DNA of 64,000 nucleotides from Bradyrhizobiaceae bacterium PARB1 (lineage in GTDB: Bacteria; Pseudomonadota; Alphaproteobacteria; Rhizobiales; Xanthobacteraceae), in NCBI GenBank assembly GCA_002256345.1, contig NKIY01000003.1:558001-622000 (forward strand), given 5' to 3'. Of this stretch, positions 37,212-47,609 are shown in pieces. Position numbers and translations under genes: made by a program. The stretch's first letter is position 1. Each line of letters opens with the position of its first letter. A model generated the notes under the pieces. It was not told where the DNA came from, made no database searches, and was given only the letters and a program-made list of their open reading frames with translations.

Positions 37212-37358
37212 ATGCCCAGCCTGTTCCGCTTCCTGACGGTCGTCGGTATCATCGGCGGGGTGATCTATGGTGCGATTTTCGCGCTGGCGAATTTCGTCAA
37301 CCCGAAGCCGCGGGAGATGACCGTCACCGTCCAGCCGGACAAATTTCTCAAGAAATAG
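37212..37358 (+). CDS. Small single-span membrane protein (48 aa)
   Basis: 48 aa with an ATG at 37212. A single hydrophobic segment (about 6-28, FRFLTVVGIIGGVIYGAIF) is followed by a short cytoplasmic or periplasmic tail NPKPREMTVTVQPDKFLKK. Proteins of this type are conserved next to xerD/aroK in Bradyrhizobium relatives and are sometimes mislabelled histidine kinases. Its stop overlaps the convergent TetR stop by 11 bp. Function unknown. Confidence 0.7.
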   Translation: MPSLFRFLTVVGIIGGVIYGAIFALANFVNPKPREMTVTVQPDKFLKK

Positions 37359-37926
37359 CCGCCCGTAGCAGCCGCATGAAGAGCTGCATGTCCTCCGCGG
37401 ATTTCGGGCCGGCTCCCTCCGCATGCTTGATCCCATCCATCGCAGCAACGATGACGCCGGCAATATCGACAGGCCTCGCTTGCAATGAAGCGAGGGCAAT
37501 CGCGCCCGAGGTTTCCGCATCGCTCAAGGCCTGCGCCAGAAGCGCGACCAGCCGGGCCCGCGCTGCAAGCGTGATGTCCTTGGCCAGCGCCATGTTGACA
37601 TCGAACAGCTCGATCGCATCGGGACTGGCGGCAAAAGGGGCGATCAGTTCGCGCTGAAACACCGCCATGGCCGTTTCGATACGGCTGAATACATCCCCAA
37701 TCCCGGCAAGCGCCGCCTCGACATCTAGCATCGTCCGCGCATGGGACCGGGTAGAGCCTGCCCGGAACAACTCCTCCTTGCTGTTGAAGCTCAGATAGAG
37801 CGACGCCCGCGAGATACCCGCTGCCCGCGCAATGTCGGACATGGACGCCTTGCGAAAGCCGTAGCGGACGAACACCGGCAATGCGGCATCCAGAATGTGG
37901 TCGGATTTTACGTCTCTGTCGCTCAT
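37348..37926 (-). CDS. TetR-family regulator
   Basis: 192 aa from the ATG at 37926; an in-frame start at 37953 is possible. N-terminal helix-turn-helix MSDIARAAGISRASLYLSF. It is divergent from the aldehyde-reductase-like gene at 38031 with 104 bp between, which contains a TAGACA-13-TGTCTA inverted repeat that may be its operator. It probably represses the reductase and the NTF2-like gene. Confidence 0.85.
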   Translation of the reverse strand: MSDRDVKSDHILDAALPVFVRYGFRKASMSDIARAAGISRASLYLSFNSKEELFRAGSTRSHARTMLDVEAALAGIGDVFSRIETAMAVFQRELIAPFAASPDAIELFDVNMALAKDITLAARARLVALLAQALSDAETSGAIALASLQARPVDIAGVIVAAMDGIKHAEGAGPKSAEDMQLFMRLLRAAIS

Positions 37927-37969
37927 TTGGACAGATTGACAGTTCATATCCAAAGCGTCAAAAGACGAT

Positions 37970-37994
37970 TAGACACATATTGCCTACATGTCTA
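37970..37994. promoter_or_regulatory. Candidate TetR operator
   Basis: A short inverted repeat TAGACA (37970-37975) and TGTCTA (37989-37994) with a 13-base spacer lies between the divergent TetR and reductase genes. A TTGACA hexamer is at 37936-37941. The arms are only 6 bp, so this is a weak call. Confidence 0.4.
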
Positions 37995-38030
37995 GAAATC
38001 CTCCCCAACTCAAGAACGTCAGGACCGAAC

Positions 38031-39071
38031 ATGCATTCAGAACCGGAAGAGAGCCGCGGGATCACTGTTCTCGTGACGGGTATCGGCGGCTTTCTTGGCG
38101 GGCACATCGCCCGGCAGTTGCTGGCCAAGGGCTACACCGTTCGCGGCAGCGTTCGCCGCATGAGCAACCGCGACCGAATCGAGAAACAAATCTGCGCCAG
38201 ATCAACTGACCTGGAAGCGCTCCATTTCGTCGAAGCCGATCTTCGTTCCGATAACGGATGGGACGCCGCAGTCGCGGGTTGCCGCTACGTGATCCACGCA
38301 GCATCGCCATTTCCGGCCGCCCTTCCAAGTGATGAGAACGAACTGATACGACCCGCACGAGATGGCGCGATCCGGGTGCTGCGCGCCGCCCAGCGCGCCA
38401 GTGTGACACGGGTCGTGCTGACGTCCTCGATCGCGGCCACCAACCATGGGAGCGGCCAGGCGCCGTATACCGAAGAGAACTGGACTGATCCCACGAGCAA
38501 GCGGGCAACGCCCTACTACAAGTCGAAGACGCTGGCGGAGCGGGCCGCATGGGCCTTTGCTGCGGAAACCGGACTGGATCTTGCCGTCATCAATCCGGGC
38601 ATCATTTTCGGCCCCTTGTTGGGTCCCGACTACGGGACTTCCATCGGTCTGATCCAGCAGATGATGAGCGGCAAACTCAAGCGCGTACCGCGCTTCGGCA
38701 TCGCCGTTGTGGATGTCCGCGATGTCGCGGACGCACATATCGAGGCAATGACCTGCGCCGCCGCATCGGGTCAGCGCTTCATCGCAGCCGGAGCATTTTT
38801 CTGGATGCGCGACATCGCCGCCGTGCTTGCGCGATCCTTTCCGAACTATGCACCGGCCTTACCCTCCGGCGAAGTACCGAACTGGATGATCAAGGCGATG
38901 GCCCCGTTCAGTGCGCGTTCGCGCATGATCGTCCACGAACTCGACCTCGACCTGAGTATCAGCGCCGCAAAAGCGACGCGCGTGCTGAACTGGCAACCGC
39001 GGCCCGCCGAAGAGGCCATTCGCGCCAGTGCGCAGAGCCTGATCGACCACGGCCTGGTCGCGACATTCTGA
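38031..39071 (+). CDS. NAD(P)-dependent aldehyde reductase/epimerase-like (extended SDR)
   Basis: 346 aa from the ATG at 38031, with AGGACC upstream. Rossmann motif VTGIGGFLGGHIARQLL (14-30, TGxxGxxG), then the active-site Tyr-x-x-x-Lys in TPYYKSKTLAE (Tyr-Lys near 162-166) and Ser in LTSSIAA. This matches the dihydroflavonol-4-reductase/aldehyde reductase group of extended short-chain dehydrogenases. It likely reduces an aldehyde or ketone. It is followed 32 bp downstream by an NTF2-like gene and faced by TetR, forming a self-contained cassette. Confidence 0.85.
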   Translation: MHSEPEESRGITVLVTGIGGFLGGHIARQLLAKGYTVRGSVRRMSNRDRIEKQICARSTDLEALHFVEADLRSDNGWDAAVAGCRYVIHAASPFPAALPSDENELIRPARDGAIRVLRAAQRASVTRVVLTSSIAATNHGSGQAPYTEENWTDPTSKRATPYYKSKTLAERAAWAFAAETGLDLAVINPGIIFGPLLGPDYGTSIGLIQQMMSGKLKRVPRFGIAVVDVRDVADAHIEAMTCAAASGQRFIAAGAFFWMRDIAAVLARSFPNYAPALPSGEVPNWMIKAMAPFSARSRMIVHELDLDLSISAAKATRVLNWQPRPAEEAIRASAQSLIDHGLVATF

Positions 39072-39103
39072 ATTCTCATAACCCACAGCAACAGGACCAG
39101 CCC

Positions 39104-39514
39104 ATGACCTCATCCATCATCGCCCCGAAGAATCATCCGGAAGCGGAAACCATCCGGGACATCGAACGCACACGGCTTCATGCGCTCGTCAGCGCCGACA
39201 TGGCTGCGGCAGAGCCGCTCCATGCGTCAGACTTCCAGCTGATCACACCGATCGGTGCAGCACTGTCAAAAGCCGAATATCTCGGCGCCGTTGCAGGCCG
39301 TCACATCAGATATCTGACGTGGACGCCTGGCGAGATCGCCGTGCGGCTATATGGGGACAGCGCAGTCATTCGCTATCGCGCACGGCTTGAAGTCATGTTC
39401 GGAGGCCACAAGGTTCCGCCCGGCGACTATTGGCACACCGACACCTATGAAATGCGTGACCGGCGGTGGCTGGTGGTCTGGTCGCAGGCCACATCGATAA
39501 CCCCGCTCGCCTGA
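39104..39514 (+). CDS. NTF2-like / DUF4440 protein
   Basis: 136 aa from the ATG at 39104, with AGGACC upstream. A DUF4440-type NTF2 fold: DIERTRLHALVSADMAAAEP helix, then the sheet LHASDFQLITPIG and YWHTDTYEMRDRRWLVVWSQ. These are often annotated nuclear transport factor 2 family; roles vary. Downstream of the reductase in the same direction and probably cotranscribed. Confidence 0.75.
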   Translation: MTSSIIAPKNHPEAETIRDIERTRLHALVSADMAAAEPLHASDFQLITPIGAALSKAEYLGAVAGRHIRYLTWTPGEIAVRLYGDSAVIRYRARLEVMFGGHKVPPGDYWHTDTYEMRDRRWLVVWSQATSITPLA

Positions 39515-39595
39515 CTTTCCTGAATCAGTGCGATCTCCCGGGCTGCGACAGCCGAAAATCACTGCCGCAGTCCGGATCATGGGTTATGGTTGCGC

Positions 39596-40552
39596 ATGGC
39601 CACGACCTCCTCCGACCCCAAGCTTTCCAACTTATTCCTCGATATGCTCGCTGCCGAGCAGGGCGCCGGCCAGAATACGCTCGACGCCTATCGCCGCGAC
39701 CTGGAGGATTTCTCCGAATTCGCGGCCCGCGCCAAGGCGAGTTTCGCTTCGGCGGACACCCAGCTCCTGCGCGACTATCTCGAAGACCTCGATGACCGCG
39801 GCTTCAAATCGACCACCGTGGCGCGCCGGCTGTCGGCGCTGCGCCACCTGTTCCGGTTTCTGCTGAGCGAAAACATCCGCACTGACGATCCCGCAGCGAT
39901 CCTGTCCGGACCCAAGCGCGGCCGCAGCCTGCCAAAGGTCCTGTCGATCGCCGATGTCGATCGCATGCTGGTGCAGGGCCGCACCATGGCCCAGAACACC
40001 GAGGCCACACCGCCGCAGCGCCTGCGCCATGCGCGGCTTTATTGCCTGTTGGAGGTGCTTTACGCCACCGGCCTGCGCGTCTCCGAACTGGTCTCGCTGC
40101 CGCTCACTGCCGCCCGCCGAGACGCCCGCATGATCGTGGTGCGCGGCAAGGGCAACAAGGAGCGCCTGGTGCCGCTCAATGAAACGGCCAAGGCGGCGAT
40201 GGCAGACTATCTCGCCGTGATGGCCGAGGCGCAGCAGGCTCAGCCGAAGAAGAGCGCTGCATCCAAATGGCTGTTCCCCTCTTCAGGCGAAAGCGGCCAC
40301 CTCACCCGCCAGCATTTTGCGCGCGACCTGAAAGATCTAGCGAGCGCATCCGGCATCGCACCCCGCCTGGTGTCGCCGCATGTGCTGCGCCACGCCTTTG
40401 CCAGTCACCTTCTGCACAATGGCGCCGACCTGCGCATCGTGCAGACACTGCTCGGCCACACCGATATTTCGACGACGCAGATCTACACCCATGTGGTGGA
40501 AGAACGCCTGAAGAGCCTCGTGCGCGACCTGCATCCACTGGCGGAGCAGTAG
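39596..40552 (+). CDS. xerD: Tyrosine recombinase XerD
   Basis: 318 aa from the ATG at 39596 (a TTG two codons earlier is in frame). N-terminal SAM-like domain (residues about 9-105), C-terminal catalytic domain with Arg in ATGLRVSELVSL, the HVLRHAFASHLL motif and Tyr in GHTDISTTQIYTHV. With XerC it resolves chromosome dimers at dif. In related genomes xerD is usually close to aroK; here the TetR/reductase cassette lies between. Confidence 0.93.
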   Translation: MATTSSDPKLSNLFLDMLAAEQGAGQNTLDAYRRDLEDFSEFAARAKASFASADTQLLRDYLEDLDDRGFKSTTVARRLSALRHLFRFLLSENIRTDDPAAILSGPKRGRSLPKVLSIADVDRMLVQGRTMAQNTEATPPQRLRHARLYCLLEVLYATGLRVSELVSLPLTAARRDARMIVVRGKGNKERLVPLNETAKAAMADYLAVMAEAQQAQPKKSAASKWLFPSSGESGHLTRQHFARDLKDLASASGIAPRLVSPHVLRHAFASHLLHNGADLRIVQTLLGHTDISTTQIYTHVVEERLKSLVRDLHPLAEQ

Positions 40553-40630
40553 GCGAATATTGAACTTCTCTAAGCAACTCTTGGATGTCGGCGAAACAAT
40601 CGCCACATCGGCTGTGCTTCGAATTCAGCC

Positions 40631-41383
40631 ATGGATCGCACCTTCTTGAGCAAACACGAAATTAGCCGCGTCCGCCACGAGCTGCGCCGGCGCCTCCTCA
40701 CCGTTTCCGCCACCGCGCGCCTGACCCCACAGATGCAGCGCATCACGCTCACATCGCCAGAACTGCACGACTTCGTCAGCGCGTCCTTCGACGATCACGT
40801 CAAACTGATCTTCCCGGGTACAGGCGACACACCCGAGATGCGCGAGTACACCCCGCGCAGCTTCGACACGGCGCGCAACACCCTCGTCATCGACTTCGCA
40901 CTCCACGAAGCCGGCCCGGCGACGGCATGGGCGACTGACGCCAAGGTCGGCGACACCCTGCAGATCGGCGGACCGCGCGGCTCTGCGGTCATTCCCGACG
41001 ATTTCGACTGGTATGTCCTGATCGGCGACGAGACCGCCCTGCCCGCCATCGGCCGCCGCCTCGAAGAACTACGACCAGGCGTGCCGGTTGCAAGCTTCGT
41101 CATTGGCGAAGCGCAGCAGATCACAACGAAGACCGATTGGTCGCCGCAATGGATCGCCCGCGACGGAATGAGCGACGATGCGACGCTATTGAAGGCGGCG
41201 CTGGAAAATTTCGCCTTCCCGCATGGCGAGGGCTTCGTCTGGATTGCAGCCGAAGCCCAGGTCGCTCGCCATTTGCGCGGCTACGTCACGGGCACGCGCG
41301 GTCACAACAAGTCGTGGACCAAAGCCGCCGGCTACTGGACGCGCGGCAAGGCGGACACCAGCGAAAAATCGATCGAGGATTGA
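40631..41383 (+). CDS. Siderophore-interacting / NADPH-dependent ferric-chelate reductase
   Basis: 250 aa. FAD-binding 9 domain with the flavin motif REYTPRSFD (71-79), then a C-terminal SIP domain with LIGDETALPAI and the Trp-rich YWTRGKAD end. Such proteins reduce ferric siderophores in the cytosol. No siderophore receptor or transport genes are adjacent. The gene converges with the methyltransferase gene, with a 3-bp gap between stops. Confidence 0.85.
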   Translation: MDRTFLSKHEISRVRHELRRRLLTVSATARLTPQMQRITLTSPELHDFVSASFDDHVKLIFPGTGDTPEMREYTPRSFDTARNTLVIDFALHEAGPATAWATDAKVGDTLQIGGPRGSAVIPDDFDWYVLIGDETALPAIGRRLEELRPGVPVASFVIGEAQQITTKTDWSPQWIARDGMSDDATLLKAALENFAFPHGEGFVWIAAEAQVARHLRGYVTGTRGHNKSWTKAAGYWTRGKADTSEKSIED

Positions 41384-41386
41384 TCC

Positions 41387-42166
41387 TCAGCGCGCCTGCG
41401 GCCCGGTATTGCCAAGGTCGGCGACACCGTCGCGCCGCATGCCCGAACTCGGCACCAGCACCGGCTGCAGCGCCGGGATGAGCTTGGCGCGTTCCCGTTT
41501 CGCCGGGATCGCGCGATAGACCTGCTTGCTGGCCTCGACAATATGGAGGCCCGCAAACGGCATCGACAGCGCCGCGCCGACACGCTCCCACACCAAGGCC
41601 GAGCGTAGAAACCAGCCCATGCCCACAGGTGGCATGAACAGCGCCTCGCTCCACGCCGTCGGCGTGAACCAGGTCTGGCGCAGCAGCTGCGTGATCTGCG
41701 AGCGCGAATAAGGCCGGCCGTGACCAAACGGTGTCGAGTCCGAGCGCGTCCACACGCCCCGGCGATTCGGGATGACCGCAATCAATTTCCCGGACGGCGC
41801 GAGCACGCGCCAGATTTCGCGCAGCAGCCCCTCGGGGTCATCCGACATTTCCAACGCATGGACGAGAATGATCCGGTCTACCGCCGCATCCGGCAGTGGC
41901 AACGACATCTCATCGACCAGCGTCGCCAGCGCCGGTTTTGCCGAGGGCCATTTCAATACGCCCTGCGCCGCCGGCATGAAGGCGATGCAGCGCTCGGCAT
42001 TTTCGCGAAACAGGCCGAGATATGGCGTGGGATAGCCGATCCCCAAGACCCGTTGACCCTCGGCATCGGGCCAATGCGCCTTGATGCCGCGATTGATCAG
42101 ACGCCGCGCCACGATACCGAGGCGGCGGGAATAGAAATCCCGGAGATCGATGACATCGATAGTCAT
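41387..42166 (-). CDS. Class I SAM-dependent methyltransferase (type 11)
   Basis: 259 aa from the ATG at 42166. The N-terminus begins VIDLRDFYSRRLG. The SAM-binding glycine strand reads VLGIGYPTPY, and the catalytic-core tail is LVHALEMSDDPEGLLREIWR. The last about 60 residues are Pro/Arg-rich. The substrate is unknown. It is divergent from gloB; in relatives this pair is conserved, but the functional link is unclear. Confidence 0.82.
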   Translation of the reverse strand: MTIDVIDLRDFYSRRLGIVARRLINRGIKAHWPDAEGQRVLGIGYPTPYLGLFRENAERCIAFMPAAQGVLKWPSAKPALATLVDEMSLPLPDAAVDRIILVHALEMSDDPEGLLREIWRVLAPSGKLIAVIPNRRGVWTRSDSTPFGHGRPYSRSQITQLLRQTWFTPTAWSEALFMPPVGMGWFLRSALVWERVGAALSMPFAGLHIVEASKQVYRAIPAKRERAKLIPALQPVLVPSSGMRRDGVADLGNTGPQAR

Positions 42167-42279
42167 GACAGTCTTGTACCATGTCTGATGCAGCGCACGC
42201 TCCCCCAATCGCGCATTGCCCGGGAAGCGTTAACGCCATATGTCAGAAGGGCTGCGTCGTTCTGAATCACGGAGAGATC

Positions 42280-43047
42280 ATGGCCGCTGAAATTCGCGTG
42301 TTCCCCTGCCTGTCGGACAATTTCGGCTATCTGATCCACGATCCGCAGAGCCTGAAGACCGCAGCCATCGATGCCCCGGAAGCCGCGCCCATCATGAAAG
42401 TGCTGCAGCGCGAAGGCTGGAAGCTCACCGATATTCTGGTCACGCACCATCACGCCGACCACGTGGGCGGCATCGGTGAGCTGAAGAAGACCTATGGCTG
42501 CAAGGTGACCGCACCGCACGATCAGGGCACGGCGATCCCTCATGTGGATGTCCGCGTCGGCGAGGGCGACACCGTGCAGGTCGGCGCACTGACGGCGCGC
42601 GTGCTGGAGACCCCCGGACATACGCTCGACCATATCTGTTACGTGTTCGACAGCGAACTGGCGCTGTTCTCCGCCGATACACTGTTCTCGGGCGGTTGCG
42701 GTCGGGTGTTCGAAGGCACCTATCCGATGATGTGGCAGTCGCTGAAGAAACTGCGCACCCTGCCCGACGACTACCGCGTCTATTGCGGCCACGAATACAC
42801 GGCCTCGAACGTGAAGTTCTGCCTCGGCATCGATCCGAACAACGAGGCGCTGAAGAAGCGCGCCGACGAGGTCACGCAATTGCGCGCTGCCAACAAGCCC
42901 ACTATTCCGGTGCTGCTCGGCCTCGAAAAGCAAACCAACGTCTTCCTGCGCGCCGACGATCCGGCCATTGCCGCCGCCGTACGCCTCAAGGGCTTCAGCG
43001 AAGACGACGTATTCGGCGAACTCCGCGAACGCAAGAACAAGTCGTGA
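42280..43047 (+). CDS. gloB: Hydroxyacylglutathione hydrolase (glyoxalase II)
   Basis: 255 aa from the ATG at 42280, with GGAGAG upstream. Metallo-beta-lactamase fold with the binuclear metal motif THHHADHVGG (55-64), then ETPGHTLDH and the C-terminal HAGH_C domain. It hydrolyses S-lactoylglutathione to lactate in methylglyoxal detoxification. Followed 2 bp later by the cupin gene. Confidence 0.93.
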   Translation: MAAEIRVFPCLSDNFGYLIHDPQSLKTAAIDAPEAAPIMKVLQREGWKLTDILVTHHHADHVGGIGELKKTYGCKVTAPHDQGTAIPHVDVRVGEGDTVQVGALTARVLETPGHTLDHICYVFDSELALFSADTLFSGGCGRVFEGTYPMMWQSLKKLRTLPDDYRVYCGHEYTASNVKFCLGIDPNNEALKKRADEVTQLRAANKPTIPVLLGLEKQTNVFLRADDPAIAAAVRLKGFSEDDVFGELRERKNKS

Positions 43048-43049
43048 CG

Positions 43050-43469
43050 ATGAAGGCGGCAGCCGAGATCATCGCGACCCTCGGCCTGCAGCCACATCCC
43101 GAAGGCGGGCATTATCGCGAGACGTTTCGCGATGCCCGTACGGATGCAAATGGCCGGGCAGCCTCGACGGCGATCTATTTCCTGCTGGCATCAGGCGAGC
43201 GCTCTCACTGGCATCGCATCGATGCCGTGGAGATCTGGCACTATCACGCAGGTGCACCGCTGACGCTGGAGATGGCCGACGAAAACGGACAGAGATCGAT
43301 CACAATCGGCCCGGACGTCACCGCCGGACAACAACCGCAAGGCATCGTGCCACCGCACTCCTGGCAGGCAGCTTCTACCACGGGCGACTGGACACTCGTT
43401 GGCTGCACGGTCGCCCCCGGCTTCGATTTCGCAACATTTGAACTCGCGCCGAAGGGCTGGAAGCCGTAG
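43050..43469 (+). CDS. Cupin domain protein (DUF985)
   Basis: 139 aa, starting 2 bp after the gloB stop, so probably cotranslated. A DUF985 cupin with PEGGHYRETFRD, the beta-strand ERSHWHRIDAVEIWHYHAG carrying His metal-type residues, and VPPHSWQAA. The function of the family is not settled; it may be a sugar-related cupin. Confidence 0.8.
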   Translation: MKAAAEIIATLGLQPHPEGGHYRETFRDARTDANGRAASTAIYFLLASGERSHWHRIDAVEIWHYHAGAPLTLEMADENGQRSITIGPDVTAGQQPQGIVPPHSWQAASTTGDWTLVGCTVAPGFDFATFELAPKGWKP

Positions 43470-43497
43470 GGCACATGAGCCGCAGGCATAATCTGCC

Positions 43498-44376
43498 TTA
43501 CGCTGGGGACCGCTTCGTAAACATGTCCTTCGCCGCAATGAGCCCGCCGCCGGCGATCAGTGCCGCAGCAATGGCGATATGCGCGCTCGCCTGCGCGAAG
43601 CCCGCAAGGATGAGAAAGCTCGTGGACAGCAGCGGCGTCGCATAGGACGCCGCGCCGAGCACGCGAATATCGCCCCGCTTCATGCCGATGTCCCAGGTGT
43701 AAAAGGCCGCGCCGACCGGACCGACACCCAGTGCGACGACAGCGCCCCATTGCAGCGCCGTCTCCGGCCAGACCGTGTCCTCGATGGCGAGATGTACGGT
43801 GGCAGCCAGACACGCCGTTATCAGACAGAAACCGGCGACCGCGTCAGTCGGCACCGCTTTCAGCCGGCGCGACATCACCGAATAGGCTGCCCAGACGAAA
43901 GCCGCGCAAAAAGCCGCGAGCAACCCACCGACATGGCCGGACTCGAGGCTGAGCGAAGCATTGCCCCACAACAGCAGCACCGTGCCGGCAAGACCTAGCA
44001 ATGCGCCGATAACATGATGCGGGTACAGCCGTTCGCCGGGCAGAAACGCAGAGAACAGCACAATCAGCAGCGGCCACAGATAGTTCAGCAACCCCGCCTC
44101 GGCCGGCGGCGCGAAGCGGAGAGCAACGAAATACAGCGCGTGATAGCCGAACAGGCCGCCGACACCGACCGCCCATGTCAATGGCGATTGCCGGAGCGCA
44201 CGCATCGCATCGGGACGCCAGATCCAGCTCAACGCGGCCGCCAGCGCACCGATGGCGAAGCTGATCGCGGTCAACTGGAACGGCGGCATGCGCCCACTCG
44301 CCACCGTCATCACGGACAGCAACGACCACATGAGGATAGCGGTAAGGCCGATGAGGGTGGCAGTGCGGGAGGTCAT
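43498..44376 (-). CDS. EamA/DMT family exporter (YddG-like)
   Basis: 292 aa with ten membrane segments in two EamA repeats. The first loop GRMPPFQLTAISFAIGAL and GPVGAAFYTWDIGMKRGD are characteristic of the YddG-type branch, whose best-known members export aromatic amino acids. It converges with the cupin gene. Substrate uncertain. Confidence 0.82.
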   Translation of the reverse strand: MTSRTATLIGLTAILMWSLLSVMTVASGRMPPFQLTAISFAIGALAAALSWIWRPDAMRALRQSPLTWAVGVGGLFGYHALYFVALRFAPPAEAGLLNYLWPLLIVLFSAFLPGERLYPHHVIGALLGLAGTVLLLWGNASLSLESGHVGGLLAAFCAAFVWAAYSVMSRRLKAVPTDAVAGFCLITACLAATVHLAIEDTVWPETALQWGAVVALGVGPVGAAFYTWDIGMKRGDIRVLGAASYATPLLSTSFLILAGFAQASAHIAIAAALIAGGGLIAAKDMFTKRSPA

Positions 44377-44405
44377 GCTGGCCCTGTGTCACAGGCCAAC
44401 TCTGG

Positions 44406-44507
44406 CCCTCATGGTGAAAAGGCCGCTTCTTCAGCGGCCGTCTCGAACCATGAGATGCATGCACATCCTGCGAGACGCCCGCAAGAGCAGGCCCCTCAGG
44501 ATCAGGA
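44406..44507. repeat. REP-like element, family 3, copy A
   Basis: Carries CCCTCATGGTGAAAA, then GTCTCGAACCATGAGA, and ends with GGCCCCTCAGGAT. The same blocks in the same order recur at 48154-48279. It lies between EamA and phaB, just downstream of the phaB stop. Confidence 0.75.
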
Positions 44508-44523
44508 CAGAAAGTGTCTCCGC

Positions 44524-45249
44524 TTATGCGTGATACTGGCCGCCATTCACGGTCAGCGTCGAACCGGTGATAAAACCGGCATCATCCGCGGCAAGGAACA
44601 GCACGGCGCGTGCGATTTCCTCGGGCTCGCCCAAGCGGCCCACAGGAATCAGCGGAAGAATGCTCTTCTCCAGCACATCCTTCGGCACTGCCTGCACCAT
44701 CTCGGTGTTGATATAGCCGGGGCAAATCACGTTCACGGTGATGCCGAGCTTGGCATTCTCCAGCGCAAGCGCCTTGGTGAAACCGATGTCGCCGGCCTTG
44801 GCGGCGGAATAGTTGACCTGGCCGAACTGCCCCTTCTGGCCGTTGATCGATGAAATGTTGATGACGCGGCCGAACTTGCGCGACCGCATGCCATCGATGA
44901 CAGGCTTGGTCATGTTGAACAACGAGCCGAGATTGGTGTTCACCACGGCATGCCAGGACTCGGGCGTCATCTTGTGAAAGGCACCGTCCTTGGTGATGCC
45001 GGCATTGTTGATCAGCACTTCCACCGGCCCGAGCTCGGCCTCGACCTTCTTGATCCCTTCGGAACAGGCTTCGAACGACGAGACATCCCATTTGTAAACA
45101 GGAATGCCGGTCTCGTTCTTAAATTTCTCGGCAGCAGCGTCGTTGCCAGCATAGGTCGCAGCAACCTTGTATCCGGCGTCCTTCAACGCCTTGCTGATGG
45201 CCGCGCCAATACCTCGTGTTCCACCGGTCACTACTGCTACGCGCGCCAT
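44524..45249 (-). CDS. phaB: Acetoacetyl-CoA reductase
   Basis: 241 aa with a GGGAGG ribosome site. Classical SDR: cofactor motif VVTGGTRGIGAAISKAL (6-22) and active-site YSAAKAG near 148. It reduces acetoacetyl-CoA to (R)-3-hydroxybutyryl-CoA with NADPH for polyhydroxybutyrate synthesis. It is on the same strand as phaA, but a strong hairpin with a T-run lies between, so much of its expression may come from its own promoter. Confidence 0.95.
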   Translation of the reverse strand: MARVAVVTGGTRGIGAAISKALKDAGYKVAATYAGNDAAAEKFKNETGIPVYKWDVSSFEACSEGIKKVEAELGPVEVLINNAGITKDGAFHKMTPESWHAVVNTNLGSLFNMTKPVIDGMRSRKFGRVINISSINGQKGQFGQVNYSAAKAGDIGFTKALALENAKLGITVNVICPGYINTEMVQAVPKDVLEKSILPLIPVGRLGEPEEIARAVLFLAADDAGFITGSTLTVNGGQYHA

Positions 45250-45316
45250 GTCGTCCTCCCAAAATCAATTCAGAAATTATAGTAGCGAATTAAGCTGGCG
45301 ATACGACGAACATGCA

Positions 45317-45351
45317 AGAAAAAACGCCCGACGCATTGCGCCGGGCGTTTT
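45317..45351 (-). terminator. Hairpin terminator between phaA and phaB
   Basis: AAAACGCCCG (45321-45330) pairs with CGGGCGTTTT (45342-45351), a 10-bp stem with an 11-base loop. Read on the minus strand it is followed by TTTTTTCTTG, ideal for termination of phaA. It also has a T-rich plus-strand side. Confidence 0.85.
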
Positions 45352-45426
45352 GATTTGATCGACGATGCAACACCGATCTGTGTGCAGTGCAATCGCGCTG
45401 AAGTTTTCAGCGCGCGTGCCGCCGCT

Positions 45427-46934
<1,508 letters not shown>

Positions 46935-47531
46935 ATGGCGAAAACAGATCAACCGACCACTATCAAAAAATATGCGAACCGCCGGCTCTATAATACCGGG
47001 ACAAGTACGTATGTGACGCTGGAAGACCTCGCTTCCATGGTGAAAGACGGTGAGGATTTCCTCGTCTACGACGCCAAGACCGGCGACGACATTACCCGAC
47101 AGGTGCTCGCGCAGATCATTTTTGAACAGGAAAACAAGGCCGGCCAGAATCTGCTGCCGACCACGTTCCTGCGTCAATTGATCCGCTTCTACGGCGACAG
47201 CATGCAGATGGTAGTGCCGAAATATCTCGAACAGTCGATTGATTCGTTGACGCGCGAGCAGGAGAAATTCCGCAAGCAGATGACGAACACTTTCGGCATG
47301 ACACCTTTCGCGCCGCTGGAAGAAACGGTCCGCCGCAACATGGAGCTGTTTCAGCAGACGTTCTCCATGTTCAAGCCCTTCGTGCCACCGCGGGGCGGCG
47401 CGACAGAACCGGAAAAGACGCCCGAGCCGGCCGCAAGCAGTGGCGGTGACAATATCGACGACTTGCGCCGCCAAATGAAGGAAATGCAGGACCGACTCGA
47501 GCGTATGTCGCACGAGCCGAAGGGCGAGTAG
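46935..47531 (+). CDS. phaR: Polyhydroxyalkanoate synthesis repressor PhaR
   Basis: 198 aa. The N-terminal PHB/PHA accumulation regulator domain reads IKKYANRRLYNTGTSTYV (9-26), followed by the PHB_acc repeats and a Met/Glu-rich coil to the C-terminus. PhaR binds both DNA and PHB granules and derepresses phasin genes when polymer forms. Divergent from phaA; no phasin gene is present in the window. Confidence 0.92.
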   Translation: MAKTDQPTTIKKYANRRLYNTGTSTYVTLEDLASMVKDGEDFLVYDAKTGDDITRQVLAQIIFEQENKAGQNLLPTTFLRQLIRFYGDSMQMVVPKYLEQSIDSLTREQEKFRKQMTNTFGMTPFAPLEETVRRNMELFQQTFSMFKPFVPPRGGATEPEKTPEPAASSGGDNIDDLRRQMKEMQDRLERMSHEPKGE

Positions 47532-47570
47532 CGCTCAACACCGAAATTCTTCTCGGAAATCGGGACGAAG

Positions 47571-47604
47571 CGCCGGCCGTATGGATGATACGGTCGGCGT
47601 TTTC
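47571..47604 (+). terminator. Rho-independent terminator after phaR
   Basis: CGCCGGCCGTAT (47571-47582) pairs with ATACGGTCGGCG (47588-47599) with one G-U wobble and a 5-base loop, followed by TTTTC. It ends the phaR transcript just before the methyltransferase gene. Confidence 0.85.
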
Positions 47605-47609
47605 ACTTG

